Shown one piece after another: positions 1 through 9,232 of a stretch of DNA of 64,000 bases (within the stretch, counting starts at the first letter, position 1; each line of letters opens with the position of its first letter). The notes beneath the pieces were generated by a model. The model was not told where the DNA came from. It did not search any database and saw only the letters and a list, made by a program, of their open reading frames with translations. The stretch comes from Paenibacillus faecis (lineage in GTDB: Bacteria; Bacillota; Bacilli; Paenibacillales; Paenibacillaceae): assembly GCF_008084145.1 (NCBI RefSeq), contig NZ_VSDO01000001.1:572840-636839 (forward strand), written 5' to 3'. A program made the position numbers and the translations under genes.

Positions 1-1053
1 TTATTTTTTTCTTCTCTTTATTAATTATTGATATTGAGTTGTTACCATCATTAATTACAAAAAGGTAGTTACCCAAAACTTGAATCTCCGTTGGGCTGTT
101 TAATCCTTGTATATTTCCAAGAGATTTCCCTGTATTTATATTAATTAATGATATCATATCTCCTTTTCTATCGGAATAGCTGTATTTATCGTTATGTGTA
201 ATGTAGGCGACTCCCTTATCATCTATTAATATATCTCTTGCGCCTGGGTCGACAGGAAAGTTTTTTATTAGTTTGCCATTAGAATCATACCCTAGTAGCC
301 TACAATCATCAAATTGTTCAGGATCTAATGGCATTTCTATTATAAAAATTGTTCCATTTCTGCTAATATACATCCCTTTCGGGCTATAATCAAAACCTTG
401 TGGTGTTAGTATACGTTGCTCATTGTTGTCCAAATTTATTTTAAGAATATAATTATCAGGTACTTCCTTATAACCGAGTTCATTAGCTTTTACCACGGTC
501 ATGAAAAGATAATTATCATAAATTTGATAGTTGAGCATCACCCCTTTTATTCCGATTTCTCCAATCTTCTGATTCGTAACTGTATCTATAATATCTAGTG
601 GAATACCCTTTTTGTAAACATTAGGTTTTATTGCTGATAAGATATACGCTCTATGTCTCTTGGAATCAGAAACAATACTAGAAGGGCCATCATGTTCTAA
701 AGCTATTTTGGAAATTTTATCAGGTTGTAAAACCACATATTTATTATTAAGTTGTCCACCAAGCTTGTCATAGAAAGTTCCTAAGACTTTGCTCGATGAG
801 ATGCTTTTTAGTGCAAATAATATATCCCCGTCCTTCTTAAAGTCGACTGTCTTTTTTATATAATCAACTTTTACATCGCTTAATTTTGTTATATTTACTA
901 TACCTAAATTCCCCCCCTCATTAATATAAATATTTAATTTACCATTTGCATTACTATTTTCATCATCTATAATTTTATTATTGGAAGTACAAGCTGTTAC
1001 TAAAAAAGATAGTATTAAAGATAGAAGTATGACTTTCGTTTTAAAGTACATAT
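1..1053 (-). CDS. Lipoprotein with beta-propeller-like repeats
   Basis: My reading of the minus strand gives an uninterrupted 350-residue protein from an ATG at 1053 to a TAA at 1-3. It opens with a lipoprotein signal: two lysines, a hydrophobic stretch, and a lipobox LVTAC with Cys21, so it should be anchored outside the membrane. The rest has repeated short beta-strand patterns (for example ILIDDKGVAYIT and TEIQVLGNYLFVIND) like those in YncE/NHL-type beta-propellers; no catalytic motif was found. Codon use is AT-rich, unlike most of the window. It lies 118 bp downstream of the secreted protein at 1172-2146 on the same strand and may be co-transcribed. Propeller fold is an inference from pattern; the lipoprotein call is firm. 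Confidence 0.75.
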
Positions 1054-1130
1054 ACTATCATCCCACCCATAAAATAGATTATTAATATCCAAAATCACGT
1101 GAAACCAATTCAATAATATTTTTTTTATTT

Positions 1131-1163
1131 AAGAGAAGGAACACTTTATAGTGCCCCTTCTCT
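1131..1163 (-). terminator. Strong hairpin between the two AT-rich genes
   Basis: Near-perfect inverted repeat, AAGAGAAGG on one side and CCTTCTCTT on the other, extended by an AACACT/AGTGCC inner part. On the minus strand the stem is followed by A-rich rather than T-rich sequence, so it may act as an RNA stabiliser or weak terminator between the genes at 1172-2146 and 1-1053. Confidence 0.45.
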
Positions 1164-1171
1164 TCTTTATC

Positions 1172-2146
1172 TTAATAATATGCAGCTGCTAAATAGGTTT
1201 TTGATGACTGGAGTATATCATCTGGGAATACCCAATAGCCGCCATTATAATCTAAATCGATTGCCATCATATCATAACCCCTCCAAGCAACCTTTGAGCA
1301 GTACCATGAATCATCATCATCTTTCCCAGCATACCAATAATAAGTTTCCCCATAACCTGCTAAGGAGTATGCCCAGTTAAAAGCTGATGCTTGCGTAGCT
1401 GTAGTATAACCTGTGGTTAGTACATAAGCATCGTCATGATTTCTCCATTGATCAACCGTTTCCCAAGTTACTCCAATATCAGGTTGAGCTGTATAGATAC
1501 ACACATCTGATGTTGTACCATCATATATACCGGCATGATTTATATATCCTTGAATACTCAAACCAGGATCATTTTGAAGAACAATATCACCTTTATCTCT
1601 TCCTTGTAGCGTTAGACTATTGACTCCGTCTCCGTTTCCTCCAATATTACCACTAATTGAAATCTCTCCATTTGGAGTAATATCTAGTCCATTTGATTCA
1701 ATACCTTGTTTTTTATTAAACTCTTTTAGTTTATCAGTGTATTCTTTAAGTGCGTTCTCAACATTTTCAATCTCCTTTGAGGCTACCTCATCGTTAGCCT
1801 TTATTTTGGACTTATTAACGCGTAAAGTACCATCTTGATTAAAAGATATAGCATTCATAATTGAACTGTCAGTACTATTAATAACGTTTAGAAAGTTATC
1901 TTTTCCTGTAGCGGCATCGGCTTCCTTAATTTTCTCTATTAGATCAGTTTTAGATAAATATTGCTCAGGTGTTCTTGGTTCATTCGATACGTGTTTTAAA
2001 TCTTCATTTGTCAAAAGCATATTCGAGTCTTTATCTATCAGAGACATGGTTAGATCTTTGTCAGCAGTAGCTGCTGACACCGGAGCAGCAACACAAGATA
2101 AAATTAATCCAAAAGCAAGGATAATACTAGAAGCTGATTTAATCAT
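1172..2146 (-). CDS. Secreted permuted NlpC/P60 (YiiX-like) cysteine hydrolase
   Basis: A 324-residue exported protein. Residues 1-26 form a Sec signal peptide with an AXA-type cleavage site (VSAA). Residues about 120-148 are a charged, helix-forming segment. The C-terminal part has the order expected of circularly permuted NlpC/P60 enzymes of the YiiX/YaeF group: GDIVL at 186-190, a candidate catalytic His204 in NHAGIY, and a candidate catalytic Cys283 in WYCSKVAW, followed by a VFPDDIL segment. Such enzymes cleave peptide or amide bonds in cell-wall or lipid-linked substrates; the substrate here is unknown. The start is supported by AGGAGGGTG just upstream. The linker at 160-180 is Gly/Asn rich. 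The family call rests on motif order only. Confidence 0.7.
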   Translation of the reverse strand: MIKSASSIILAFGLILSCVAAPVSAATADKDLTMSLIDKDSNMLLTNEDLKHVSNEPRTPEQYLSKTDLIEKIKEADAATGKDNFLNVINSTDSSIMNAISFNQDGTLRVNKSKIKANDEVASKEIENVENALKEYTDKLKEFNKKQGIESNGLDITPNGEISISGNIGGNGDGVNSLTLQGRDKGDIVLQNDPGLSIQGYINHAGIYDGTTSDVCIYTAQPDIGVTWETVDQWRNHDDAYVLTTGYTTATQASAFNWAYSLAGYGETYYWYAGKDDDDSWYCSKVAWRGYDMMAIDLDYNGGYWVFPDDILQSSKTYLAAAYY

Positions 2147-2690
2147 CTAAAACACCCTCCTATTTTTGGTTATATTGACCGGTAAATTGTAATATTACCA
2201 TATGTATCCACGTCGGCGTGCATAATATTTGTTATTTTTGTGTATTATTTGAAATCATTTCAATATTTAAAAATATTCTTTTGATTCAACAGTAGTTGGA
2301 CCAAAAGAGGGCTTTATTAACTGATTAGAAAGTTCAATATTTTAAAAAAGCTCCTACGAAATTAGGAAAATTTAGAAATATTGCTCATATTTGGTCTCTT
2401 CTTTTTTTAATCATATCGATCAAACTTCAAAAGTAAGTCCAGCGTCTCCTAGACAACTGGATATCCTGATCGATTACTTGGAGTTTTAGTCTAGATAGAC
2501 TTTTCGAAAAATCTCATCCTCAATAACCGTAACACAACAGATAATCAGAAGTACTTCAGCTATTTTTATAAAAAGATCCTGTCCCAAAAGGATATGAAGT
2601 GGTTTTATTAACTAGAAAATTAGTTTTATGATTATGTTTGCACCTAATCTACTTGAACGGGAGGCAAGGTAACCATGGACGCCGGAAAAA
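2147..2690. other. AT-rich non-coding stretch
   Basis: No convincing gene was found on either strand. The part next to 2146 should hold the promoter of the minus-strand pair. Two loosely similar segments, around 2296-2330 and 2582-2625, share a CCAAAAG core and a TTTATTAACT block; they may be copies of a degraded repeat. No transposase reading frame is recognisable. Confidence 0.4.
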
Positions 2691-2792
2691 TGGATTGGTG
2701 CCCTAAAAGTAGATGAGGAGATGTATGCCGTAGTCAAACAATCTCTGAAGGCACTCAAAATCTTAAGTGATGATCTGAAACTACGTGAATAA
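2691..2792 (+). pseudogene. Possible Rpn-family nuclease C-terminal remnant
   Basis: An open stretch without a start codon reads WIGALKVDEEMYAVV, then KALKILSDDLKLRE and a stop. This looks like the helical region after the nuclease domain of Rpn/PDDEXK 'recombination-promoting nuclease' proteins, where a DEEM... and ALKILSxD...RE pattern is common. Only 33 codons remain and the catalytic domain is missing. The match is weak; it could also be chance. Confidence 0.3.
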
Positions 2793-2816
2793 GCTCTATT
2801 CTTTAAGTTTTGGGGG

Positions 2817-3045
2817 ATGAAGCCAGGCTTAGAAATACCGGCATTCTCAGAGTTCAGAAATCATGTCTTTGTGAGTTGGCGGCAGGGTTGGGTATTCCTT
2901 CTTCTACCTTAACGCACCACCGCAAATACTGGAGCGTGGCGGAGTAATCCAATCAAGAAAAGAGAAAAAATATACCCTCTTCTCACTTATTTCGCAGCAA
3001 AACCTTGACTATTATCTAACGGAAGCTGGGGAGCTGATGGAGTGA
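2817..3045 (+). pseudogene. ArsR-family regulator remnant, frameshifted
   Basis: Pieces in different frames together read as an ArsR/SmtB winged-helix protein: LCELAAGLGIPSSTLTHH (recognition helix), then in another frame VIQSRKEKKYTLFSLI (wing) and QQNLDYYLTEAGELME with a TGA. At least one frameshift and an in-frame stop after SVAE break it. The TGA overlaps a GTG that opens the permease remnant at 3042, the usual layout of an arsR-permease operon. ArsR proteins repress metal or metalloid export genes in response to the ligand; this one cannot be functional as read. Confidence 0.65.
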
Positions 3046-3672
3046 AAATACTTGATTGGCTGAATAATCAAATATTGAAAATGCAGTAGCTGGATTACCT
3101 GGTATCTTTATTTGTAAAAGAGGTTCTCGGTTTCGATGTGGATAGCAGAGTTGGGGGAGTATACATTTTTTTATTTTTGAAGTAATCAAAATTTTCATTC
3201 TGCTCTGCATACTCATTTTTTTGATTTCCTATGTCCAGAGTTTTTTTCCTCTGGAGAGATCAAGAAAAATTCTGGGTCGGATTTAAAGGTATTCCTGCAT
3301 ACATCCTTAGCGCTTTGCTTGGTACGGTTACGCATTTTGTTATTGTTCATCCATTTCTTTATCTATTTATTGGGTTTACTAGTGCTGGGTTGCCGTTTGG
3401 AACTACATTTGGTCTGATTCTTACGGTTATTGGCGGTACTATCATTAGTACCATGAAACTGGAAAACTATATTGAACCATTTGTCTTCAGAAATCAAATG
3501 ATGGAAACCGAACAAGAGTCAACTCACGACTCGAGAACGCATGGAATATGCAACGATTCAGGTTTTGGATATTGTAAGAAAAGTGGGGTTGTACATTTTA
3601 ATTGGTGTAGGGATGGGTGCAGCTATTCATAATTGGGTACCGGAACCGATAATCGCTGTTTTACTCGGCTAA
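3042..3672 (+). pseudogene. YraQ-type permease remnant (UPF0718)
   Basis: Fragments in two or three frames match the order of a YraQ-like permease: GIPAYILSALLGTVT, then FIGFTSAGLPFGTTF, then VIGGTIISTMKLENYIEPF, and, in another frame, RERMEYATIQVLDIVRKVG followed by LYILIGVGMGAAIHNWVPE. The Cys-rich PFCSCSS segment expected after LGTVT is altered to a different reading, and a block between GTTF and the GGTII segment is missing. The last transmembrane helices are cut off at LLG, where unrelated DNA begins. The pairing with ArsR suggests a lost metalloid or metal resistance cassette; this function is inferred. Confidence 0.65.
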
Positions 3673-3785
3673 CATCATTGGTATCGCTTCTGATTTTGGC
3701 CGCTCCGGGTTTGCTCTATTTTATCTTGAACAGCTACATTCCCATGGCCGGCGTATTCATTGCCTTTAAAAACATCGACTATGCC
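3672..3785 (+). pseudogene. LplB-type ABC permease N-terminal fragment
   Basis: About 38 codons encode the first transmembrane helix and the following conserved stretch of an LplB-type sugar permease: LLILAAPGLLYFILNSY then IPMAGVFIAFKNID. Compare the intact permease at 11132, which has IPMFGVIMAFQDF at the same place. There is no start codon and the frame then runs into antisense of a solute-binding gene. The piece is sandwiched between the YraQ remnant and the reversed binding-protein tail. Confidence 0.6.
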
Positions 3786-5169
3786 GTTCGTGACGTCGCT
3801 CATCTGCGTCTTCACTTCGCTTGGATCAAAGATGAAGCCGAAATACGGAGATTTCTGGGTCTCTTTGTTTTCTTGCAGTTTCAATTCCACGTCGGACCAA
3901 TTGGCGCCTTCCAGTTGATATCGCAACGATTCGGAGCCGACGATGCCGGTACTCAGCATGGCTGTGTAAGCGACGGTGTTTGCGTCTTTGCCTTCCGGAT
4001 ATTTCACGTGATGTTCATCGACCTTCACGTAATCTTCGCCTTCGATACCGTAGAGAATCGTATTGATCAGTTCCTCATCGGAGTACAGCAGGTTCAAAAA
4101 TTTCACGGCCGCTTCAGGAGCCTTCGACGTGCTCGATACCATCCAACTGACCATATTAACTGCCCCGGTTTCAAAATAATAAGGAGCAATCCGCTTCATC
4201 TCAGATTTTTTCCCGTCTGGGCGCTTAACGCCTTGGCCGCTTCCAATCCGCTGTAGCTCCCCATAAAGGAAAAACCCCGTCCGGAGGCAATCATGTCGGA
4301 AGCCGTAATTGAAGTGGTGGCCGCATCTTTCTCTAGGTAACCTTTGTTGAACCAGTCCCGCATCATTTTGGCGCCGTCTTTAAACACATCTGTCTCGTAG
4401 AAGTTCCGCACTTTAACCTCGTCCCCAATGACAACGCGGATTCCGGTGGTGTCCGACCCGGGAAGTCGACCTGGTGAGCTCCCTTCAAGAGCAACAGAAG
4501 CGGAGGTGTCGCTGGGGTTGACATTGATCGGGCCAAACGGAACCACATCCGGGTACTTTTTCTTAACCGCTTCGAAGATCACCGGCAAAACATCGACCGA
4601 GCGAATATCGTCCGCGGTGAATCCTGCTTCTTTCAGCAGGTCCGCGTTGTAAACGAAATTCGTGGGAATCGACATGCCCTTATTGACCGGAATGCCGTAG
4701 ATATGGCCGTTCAAGGTGGTCGATTTCAGCAGGTCCGGGCCGAAGTCCTTTTCCAATATCGCAGTCAATTCCTTCCCATACTGGGGGAGCAGATCTTCCA
4801 GCGGATAGAGTTGATTTTTGGAAACATAGCTGGTAAATTGCCCGAGCGTCGTGAACAAGTCCATCTGTTCACCGCTCTGCAGCGCCAAATTCACTTTCTG
4901 AGCGTAATCGACAGGTCCGTTTAATTTAAAATCCACTTCTACGCCGATCTTGGGAATCGCGATTTGATTGATGGCATCCGTAATTCGCTTCATATCATCG
5001 GGAATTCGGTTAAATGACGGCATTGCGAACACGATTTTCTCCACTTTGGCGTTGGCGGCACCGCCCGAGTTTGCCTTTGTCTCGCCCGATTCTTTGCCGC
5101 AAGCCGCCAAAATCGAACTGCTCAGCACGACGGACAGTAACAACAAAATAATCCCCTTTTTCTCTTCAT
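3776..5169 (-). pseudogene. Frameshifted, truncated extracellular solute-binding protein
   Basis: A degenerate family-1 solute-binding lipoprotein. The true start is probably the ATG at 5169, but its frame shifts within a few codons before the hydrophobic segment ending SSSILAAC (lipobox). The body is open until TGKNLR, where a stop at 4196-4198 ends it; the next frame starts at 4199 with MKRIAPYYFETGAVNM and continues as the expected C-terminal lobe (KFLNLLYSDEEL, PYFGFIFDPSEV). The break sits at a run of six A's, typical of a slipped indel. The last residues (after GIVDVFK) are lost at the junction with the permease fragment. Two frameshifts plus truncation argue for a pseudogene rather than sequencing error alone. 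It resembles Lpl-type binding proteins. Confidence 0.75.
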
Positions 5170-5285
5170 GTTTGCTTCGTTCCTCCATTCGTATTGTATT
5201 CGTTTTCAGTTTATCGTTTTGAACGAAGCCTCTCTTTAAAAAATCCGACATCTTTTTTTAAAAAAAGCTCAGTTCCCTGAGCTTC

Positions 5286-5405
5286 TTAATGATCCGGATT
5301 ATGCTTTGCCCGATAGGCGTTTGGAGTTTCGCCCGTCAGCTTTTTAAACACCGTCGAGAAATACGAAAGGTTGTCGAAGCCGCTTTCCGTCGCGACTTTT
5401 TCGCA
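5286..5405 (-). pseudogene. AraC-type DNA-binding tail, remnant
   Basis: About 39 codons encode the end of an AraC HTH domain: KVATESGFDNLSYFSTVFKK and LTGETPNAYRAK, then TAA at 5286-5288. This is the last recognition helix and signature of YesN-like response regulators. The upstream part is absent and replaced by unrelated sequence reading on the opposite strand. Confidence 0.65.
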
Positions 5406-5413
5406 ATACTTAC

Positions 5414-5539
5414 GCCGCCTTTGACGGAGAGTTTCGCGTGCCGGAGTCGCCGGGCAGCGAGATTCAACTTCTTTGGAGCAAGGAAGACAAGAGATTCTTG
5501 CTCAAGGTGAATTTGAATACGAACGAATCGGTTCTTTAG
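5414..5539 (+). pseudogene. Unidentified C-terminal protein fragment
   Basis: A 41-codon open stretch on the plus strand, beginning abruptly beside the AraC remnant, reads AAFDGEFRVPESPGSEIQLL, then a lysine-rich WSKEDKRFLLKVNLNTNES and a TAG. Composition is protein-like, but no family was recognised and there is no start codon. It may be the tail of a gene lost in the same rearrangements. Confidence 0.3.
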
Positions 5540-5573
5540 CGCGCCTCGTGAATTCAACTGGCTAAAGCCACTA

Positions 5574-5611
5574 AAAAAGTTTCGTAGTTGCCAACGCACC
5601 TACGAAACTTT
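5574..5611 (-). terminator. Rho-independent terminator after the YesN-type regulator
   Basis: On the minus strand the arms AAGTTTCGTAG and CTACGAAACTT pair around a 12-base loop and are followed by TTTTTT. It ends the transcript of the binding protein-kinase-regulator cluster read from 10909. Confidence 0.75.
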
Positions 5612-5763
5612 CCCCCGACATTTATCCCCGCTCTTGCCCCCTTACAAGCAGGCGATTTTGAAGTTACGCATCATCCGCGTTACACTTTGCGTACCTTCAT
5701 TAGAAATGAGTGCCGCCCGTGGATTTGAATGTCAACATCCGAACATCCATGGCAAAAGCTACT

Positions 5764-7383
5764 TCAACCACTGCGATGCATCGCATCGCGGTACTCCTGA
5801 GGAGACATATTGTACTGTCTTCGGAACAGCTTGCTGAAATACTGCGGATTTTGATACCGCAGCTCACCTGAAATTTCGTAGATTTTCTTGTCCGAATATT
5901 TCAGCAAATAGGCCGCCTCCTCCATTTTCAACCGGAAAATATACTCCGTGATGCTCTCCCCGGTTTCCAGCTTGTACACCCTCGATACGTAGGCGGGATT
6001 CAGATTGACGCACTCCGCAATCATGTGGGAAGTGAGGTCGGCGTATAAGTGTTCCTGGATGAACGCCTGAATTTTACCGATCAGCATTTGCCGGTTGTCC
6101 TTCCGGCCCTTCTCGCTCTCCTCGATAATTTTATCCAGCACCCTGTAGGTCCACTCCCGCAGCGCCTTCACCGTAGTCATTCGGCTCGTATCCAGGATGC
6201 GGTGATCATTGCCCATCAACTCAAAAAAACGCCAGCCGTTCTTGTGCACAATATAGGTAAAAGCCCCGGATATCACGAAATACGCCTCCATGATATGCTC
6301 ATAGGAATCGGACCAGCGGGTCTCAAGCTCATCGATCACCCGGCTGACCTTCTCCCGAAAAGCGTCCCAGCGCGCCGACTCCAGCAGTACGGTCAGCAGC
6401 GGCGGCTCATACAAGCGCTCCACGATGCTCGACTCCGCAAACGTGAGCGAATTCATGGTGATGACCAGTTCATCCTCGCTGCCGGCCAGCTGTCTCAAGG
6501 TCCCGATGCTGTTCCGGTAAGTGGCGGTGAGTTCGTCGGGGAAACCGAACCAGGAGCTGACCAGAACGGATATCCTGCCTTTCAAATACAGTTGCACACT
6601 GCGCTGCAATTCCCCTGCCTTGAGTTCCAGTAACGTGTTCTTGTCTTGTGCGTCCGGTGTATACTTCGGCTTGACCAGCATCGTCAAGTAGTCGTGCGGG
6701 TCTTTTCCGATCCAAATCCAGAACCGGTCGGCAAAAACCTCCGCCGCGATATTTCCGACCGCATATTCCATGAGGGAAAGCGTATGGTAATCATATTCGA
6801 CGAAAGTCCCCTCCATCCGGATCAGCAGCAGAGCGAGCGAATCCTCCGTGGAAAAAGGCATTTCGAGAAGGGCCATCTTTTCCTCCAACGACGGCAAGTC
6901 GATTTTCTTCCCTTGCAGCAAGTCATGCAGCAGGTTGCTTTTCAAGAGCGGAAGATTCTCCTTGATGGCGGAAACCGCTTGTTGATAGGAAGCGATTCTC
7001 CCCCATTCCTCTCGCAAACCGGCGATAATTTGCGTGACGGAAGCCTCCAGTTCCTCGGTCTCGACCGGCTTCAGCAAGTAATCCGTGGCTTTGAATTTAA
7101 TCGCCTGTTTGGCGAAATTGAAATCCGAGTACCCGGTCAGCAAGATGCACTTGACCTTTTTCCATCTCTCGTGAATGATTTCGATCAATTCGATTCCCGT
7201 CATCTCCGGCATTTTGATATCCGTAATGACAATATCGACCTGGGACGATTTCAAAATGTCCAACGCTTGCTCTCCCGAATAAGCCTTGTGCACGGTCGAT
7301 ACGGACATCCTGCTCCAATCCGTCGTTTCCGCCAGACTCTCCACCAAATGCTCCTCATCGTCGACAATCAACACGCAATACAT
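5764..7383 (-). CDS. YesN-like response regulator, AraC output domain
   Basis: Cytoplasmic transcription factor of 539 residues. The receiver domain spans about 1-120 with the acidic pair Asp8/Asp9, phospho-acceptor Asp55 (IVITDIKMP) and Lys in LLKPVE. A long middle region links it to two AraC-type helix-turn-helix motifs in the last 100 residues, with the signature YQNPQYFSKLFRRQYNMSP. It should be phosphorylated by the kinase encoded 22 bp upstream (7406-9148) and activate the adjacent sugar transporter genes. The pairing of YesM-like kinase, YesN-like regulator and Lpl-type transporter is common in Paenibacillus. The sugar sensed is not known. Confidence 0.92.
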   Translation of the reverse strand: MYCVLIVDDEEHLVESLAETTDWSRMSVSTVHKAYSGEQALDILKSSQVDIVITDIKMPEMTGIELIEIIHERWKKVKCILLTGYSDFNFAKQAIKFKATDYLLKPVETEELEASVTQIIAGLREEWGRIASYQQAVSAIKENLPLLKSNLLHDLLQGKKIDLPSLEEKMALLEMPFSTEDSLALLLIRMEGTFVEYDYHTLSLMEYAVGNIAAEVFADRFWIWIGKDPHDYLTMLVKPKYTPDAQDKNTLLELKAGELQRSVQLYLKGRISVLVSSWFGFPDELTATYRNSIGTLRQLAGSEDELVITMNSLTFAESSIVERLYEPPLLTVLLESARWDAFREKVSRVIDELETRWSDSYEHIMEAYFVISGAFTYIVHKNGWRFFELMGNDHRILDTSRMTTVKALREWTYRVLDKIIEESEKGRKDNRQMLIGKIQAFIQEHLYADLTSHMIAECVNLNPAYVSRVYKLETGESITEYIFRLKMEEAAYLLKYSDKKIYEISGELRYQNPQYFSKLFRRQYNMSPQEYRDAMHRSG

Positions 7384-7405
7384 ACGTAACTCCTCCTGCT
7401 GTAAA

Positions 7406-9148
7406 TTAACTTTCGCCAGGCTCGTCCCATCTGATTACAACGTGAAGACCTCCCAGTTCCGAACGCGAGAAGGTGAGCCCGCTGCTTTCTCCGTATTTGA
7501 TAATCAGCCGCTGATGCACATTCCACAGACCGCAGCCCATCTCTTCGTTCAGCGGAGCCCTTAACTTTTCGGCAAGCCGCTCCATCTCGTCGTCAGTCAG
7601 ACCGAATCCATCCTCCTCGACATGAATCAGGCAGATTCCGCCCTCAATTTCCCCTCTTATCCGGAGCATGGAGGAATTTTTCTTCTGCTCAATTCCGTGA
7701 ATAATGGCATTTTCCACGACAGGTTGAAGGATAAGCCTTGGAATCGATAACCGCCGCATAGCATCGGGAATATCTATCCGATACTCCAGCCTGTTCATCC
7801 GCAGCTTGTAGATCTCCAGGTAACTGTGTACTAAGTCCAGCTCCTCTTGCAACGGGATCGTCTGGTTCTCGACTCGTGTGGTCTTCCGGTAATATTTGCT
7901 TAAATGGTAGGACATCGCGATGACGGCGTCGTGGTCCTGCAGCTTAGCCATGCTGTTGATGTACGCGAGACAATTGTATAAAAAATGCGGGTTAATCTGA
8001 GATTGCAATTGCTTTAGAACAGCCTCTCTGGAATGAATTTTCTCCTTGTATACATTCTCGATCAACTGTTCAATCTGCATGGCCATATAGTTGTAACGCT
8101 CGAGCAAAAAACGAAATTCACTCTTGGGGCGAATCGAGATCCGATAGGAGAAGTCCCCGTTCTTGATCCGGTTCACCGCATAGACCAACTGCTGAATCGG
8201 CAGCTTCACCTGCCGGTATATAAAAGTGATCGCCACGATCACCAACAACATCAGCAGCCCGGTAGAGCTATAGAAGATATCCCGATTCTTGATGATGGGC
8301 CCCAGCACTTCCGCTTCCGGGATGTAATCGACCAAATACCAGCCCAACTGCTTGGACTTCACGTAAAAAACTTTGTATTTTTTATCGTCCAGTGTATGTG
8401 TCAGCTCGCCTTTCTCCCGGTTTTGCGGGATGGAAATGTCCGCGATCAGCGCCCGAACCTTGCCCCGATCCGACGAGCCGTTATATAGAATTGAATCACT
8501 TCCGGAAGACGGGCTATAGAAAAAGGGATCCTGATTCCCGTCCTCAACCTTGTAGCGATTCAGCAAATGTTCAATATTGGAAGCCGGAAATTGCATTTCC
8601 AAAATAAAATCCGTCTCCTCGGTGCCGCCCGCCTTATGAAAAGGGTCGAACAAGGTGTAGGAGAAGACCGCTCTTTTTTTGCCTTTGTCGATAAAATTCC
8701 AACCTTGACCGTGCGTCATCACTTCTTTAAGAAATGCCTGTTTATTATTCATCGTATTGGTCGAGATGAGCAGATCGAGGCTTGTCGAATACAAGCTCAA
8801 TTCATTAGGCCAAACGCTGGAAGTGCTCTGAAGCACCAGCTTTGTTTCCACCCGCTGGATCATGTCGATTTGATCAAGGTCCAGCAGCTTGCTGGACAGA
8901 AAGTAGCTTTGAAACTCCCGGATATCGGGGTCCTGGTTTAACATAATGGGAAAAGTGGCGAGCTTCCCGGCATTCGTGTCGATTTCATTCACCAGAAAAG
9001 ACAGTTGGTTCAAGTTGTAGTTCGTTATTTGCTCCTTCAGCAATGCCATCGTATTGCGGTGGCTGTTGGAATACAAATACACGATGGGGATCAGAAAGAG
9101 GAAAAACAAGAGAATAAATTTATTGAAGAAATTCCATTTGCTAGTCAT
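7406..9148 (-). CDS. YesM-like sensor histidine kinase
   Basis: Membrane kinase of 580 residues. A first transmembrane helix lies at about 10-28, an extracellular Cache-type sensing region at about 30-285, and a second helix at about 292-311. A HAMP linker follows, then the LytS/YesM-type phosphoacceptor His388 in LQSQINPHFLYN. The ATP-binding domain has an N-box LQPVVENAIIHGI and glycine-rich GFGLTDDE and GCGLWNVHQRL. It probably senses an extracellular sugar or the binding protein of the neighbouring transporter and phosphorylates the regulator at 5764-7383. It is separated from the binding-protein gene by 84 bp with a hairpin. Confidence 0.93.
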   Translation of the reverse strand: MTSKWNFFNKFILLFFLFLIPIVYLYSNSHRNTMALLKEQITNYNLNQLSFLVNEIDTNAGKLATFPIMLNQDPDIREFQSYFLSSKLLDLDQIDMIQRVETKLVLQSTSSVWPNELSLYSTSLDLLISTNTMNNKQAFLKEVMTHGQGWNFIDKGKKRAVFSYTLFDPFHKAGGTEETDFILEMQFPASNIEHLLNRYKVEDGNQDPFFYSPSSGSDSILYNGSSDRGKVRALIADISIPQNREKGELTHTLDDKKYKVFYVKSKQLGWYLVDYIPEAEVLGPIIKNRDIFYSSTGLLMLLVIVAITFIYRQVKLPIQQLVYAVNRIKNGDFSYRISIRPKSEFRFLLERYNYMAMQIEQLIENVYKEKIHSREAVLKQLQSQINPHFLYNCLAYINSMAKLQDHDAVIAMSYHLSKYYRKTTRVENQTIPLQEELDLVHSYLEIYKLRMNRLEYRIDIPDAMRRLSIPRLILQPVVENAIIHGIEQKKNSSMLRIRGEIEGGICLIHVEEDGFGLTDDEMERLAEKLRAPLNEEMGCGLWNVHQRLIIKYGESSGLTFSRSELGGLHVVIRWDEPGES

Positions 9149-9186
9149 GCCGTGCCGTTTCTCCTCTCGACCGCGAGAATAAAGGA

Positions 9187-9215
9187 AACCATAGGGCGGT
9201 TTCAGCCCTATGGTT
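9187..9215 (-). terminator. Hairpin between binding protein and kinase genes
   Basis: Perfect 11-bp stem AACCATAGGGC/GCCCTATGGTT with a 7-base loop, followed on the minus strand by TCCTTTATT. It likely terminates most transcripts after the binding-protein gene or protects its 3' end, keeping kinase and regulator levels low. Confidence 0.65.
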
Positions 9216-9232
9216 AAAAGCTCTTTCGGTAT

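Noticed and set aside
3633..4256. 207-codon open frame on the plus strand
   Set aside because: Only residues 14-51 are real (permease fragment); the remainder is antisense of the broken binding-protein gene.
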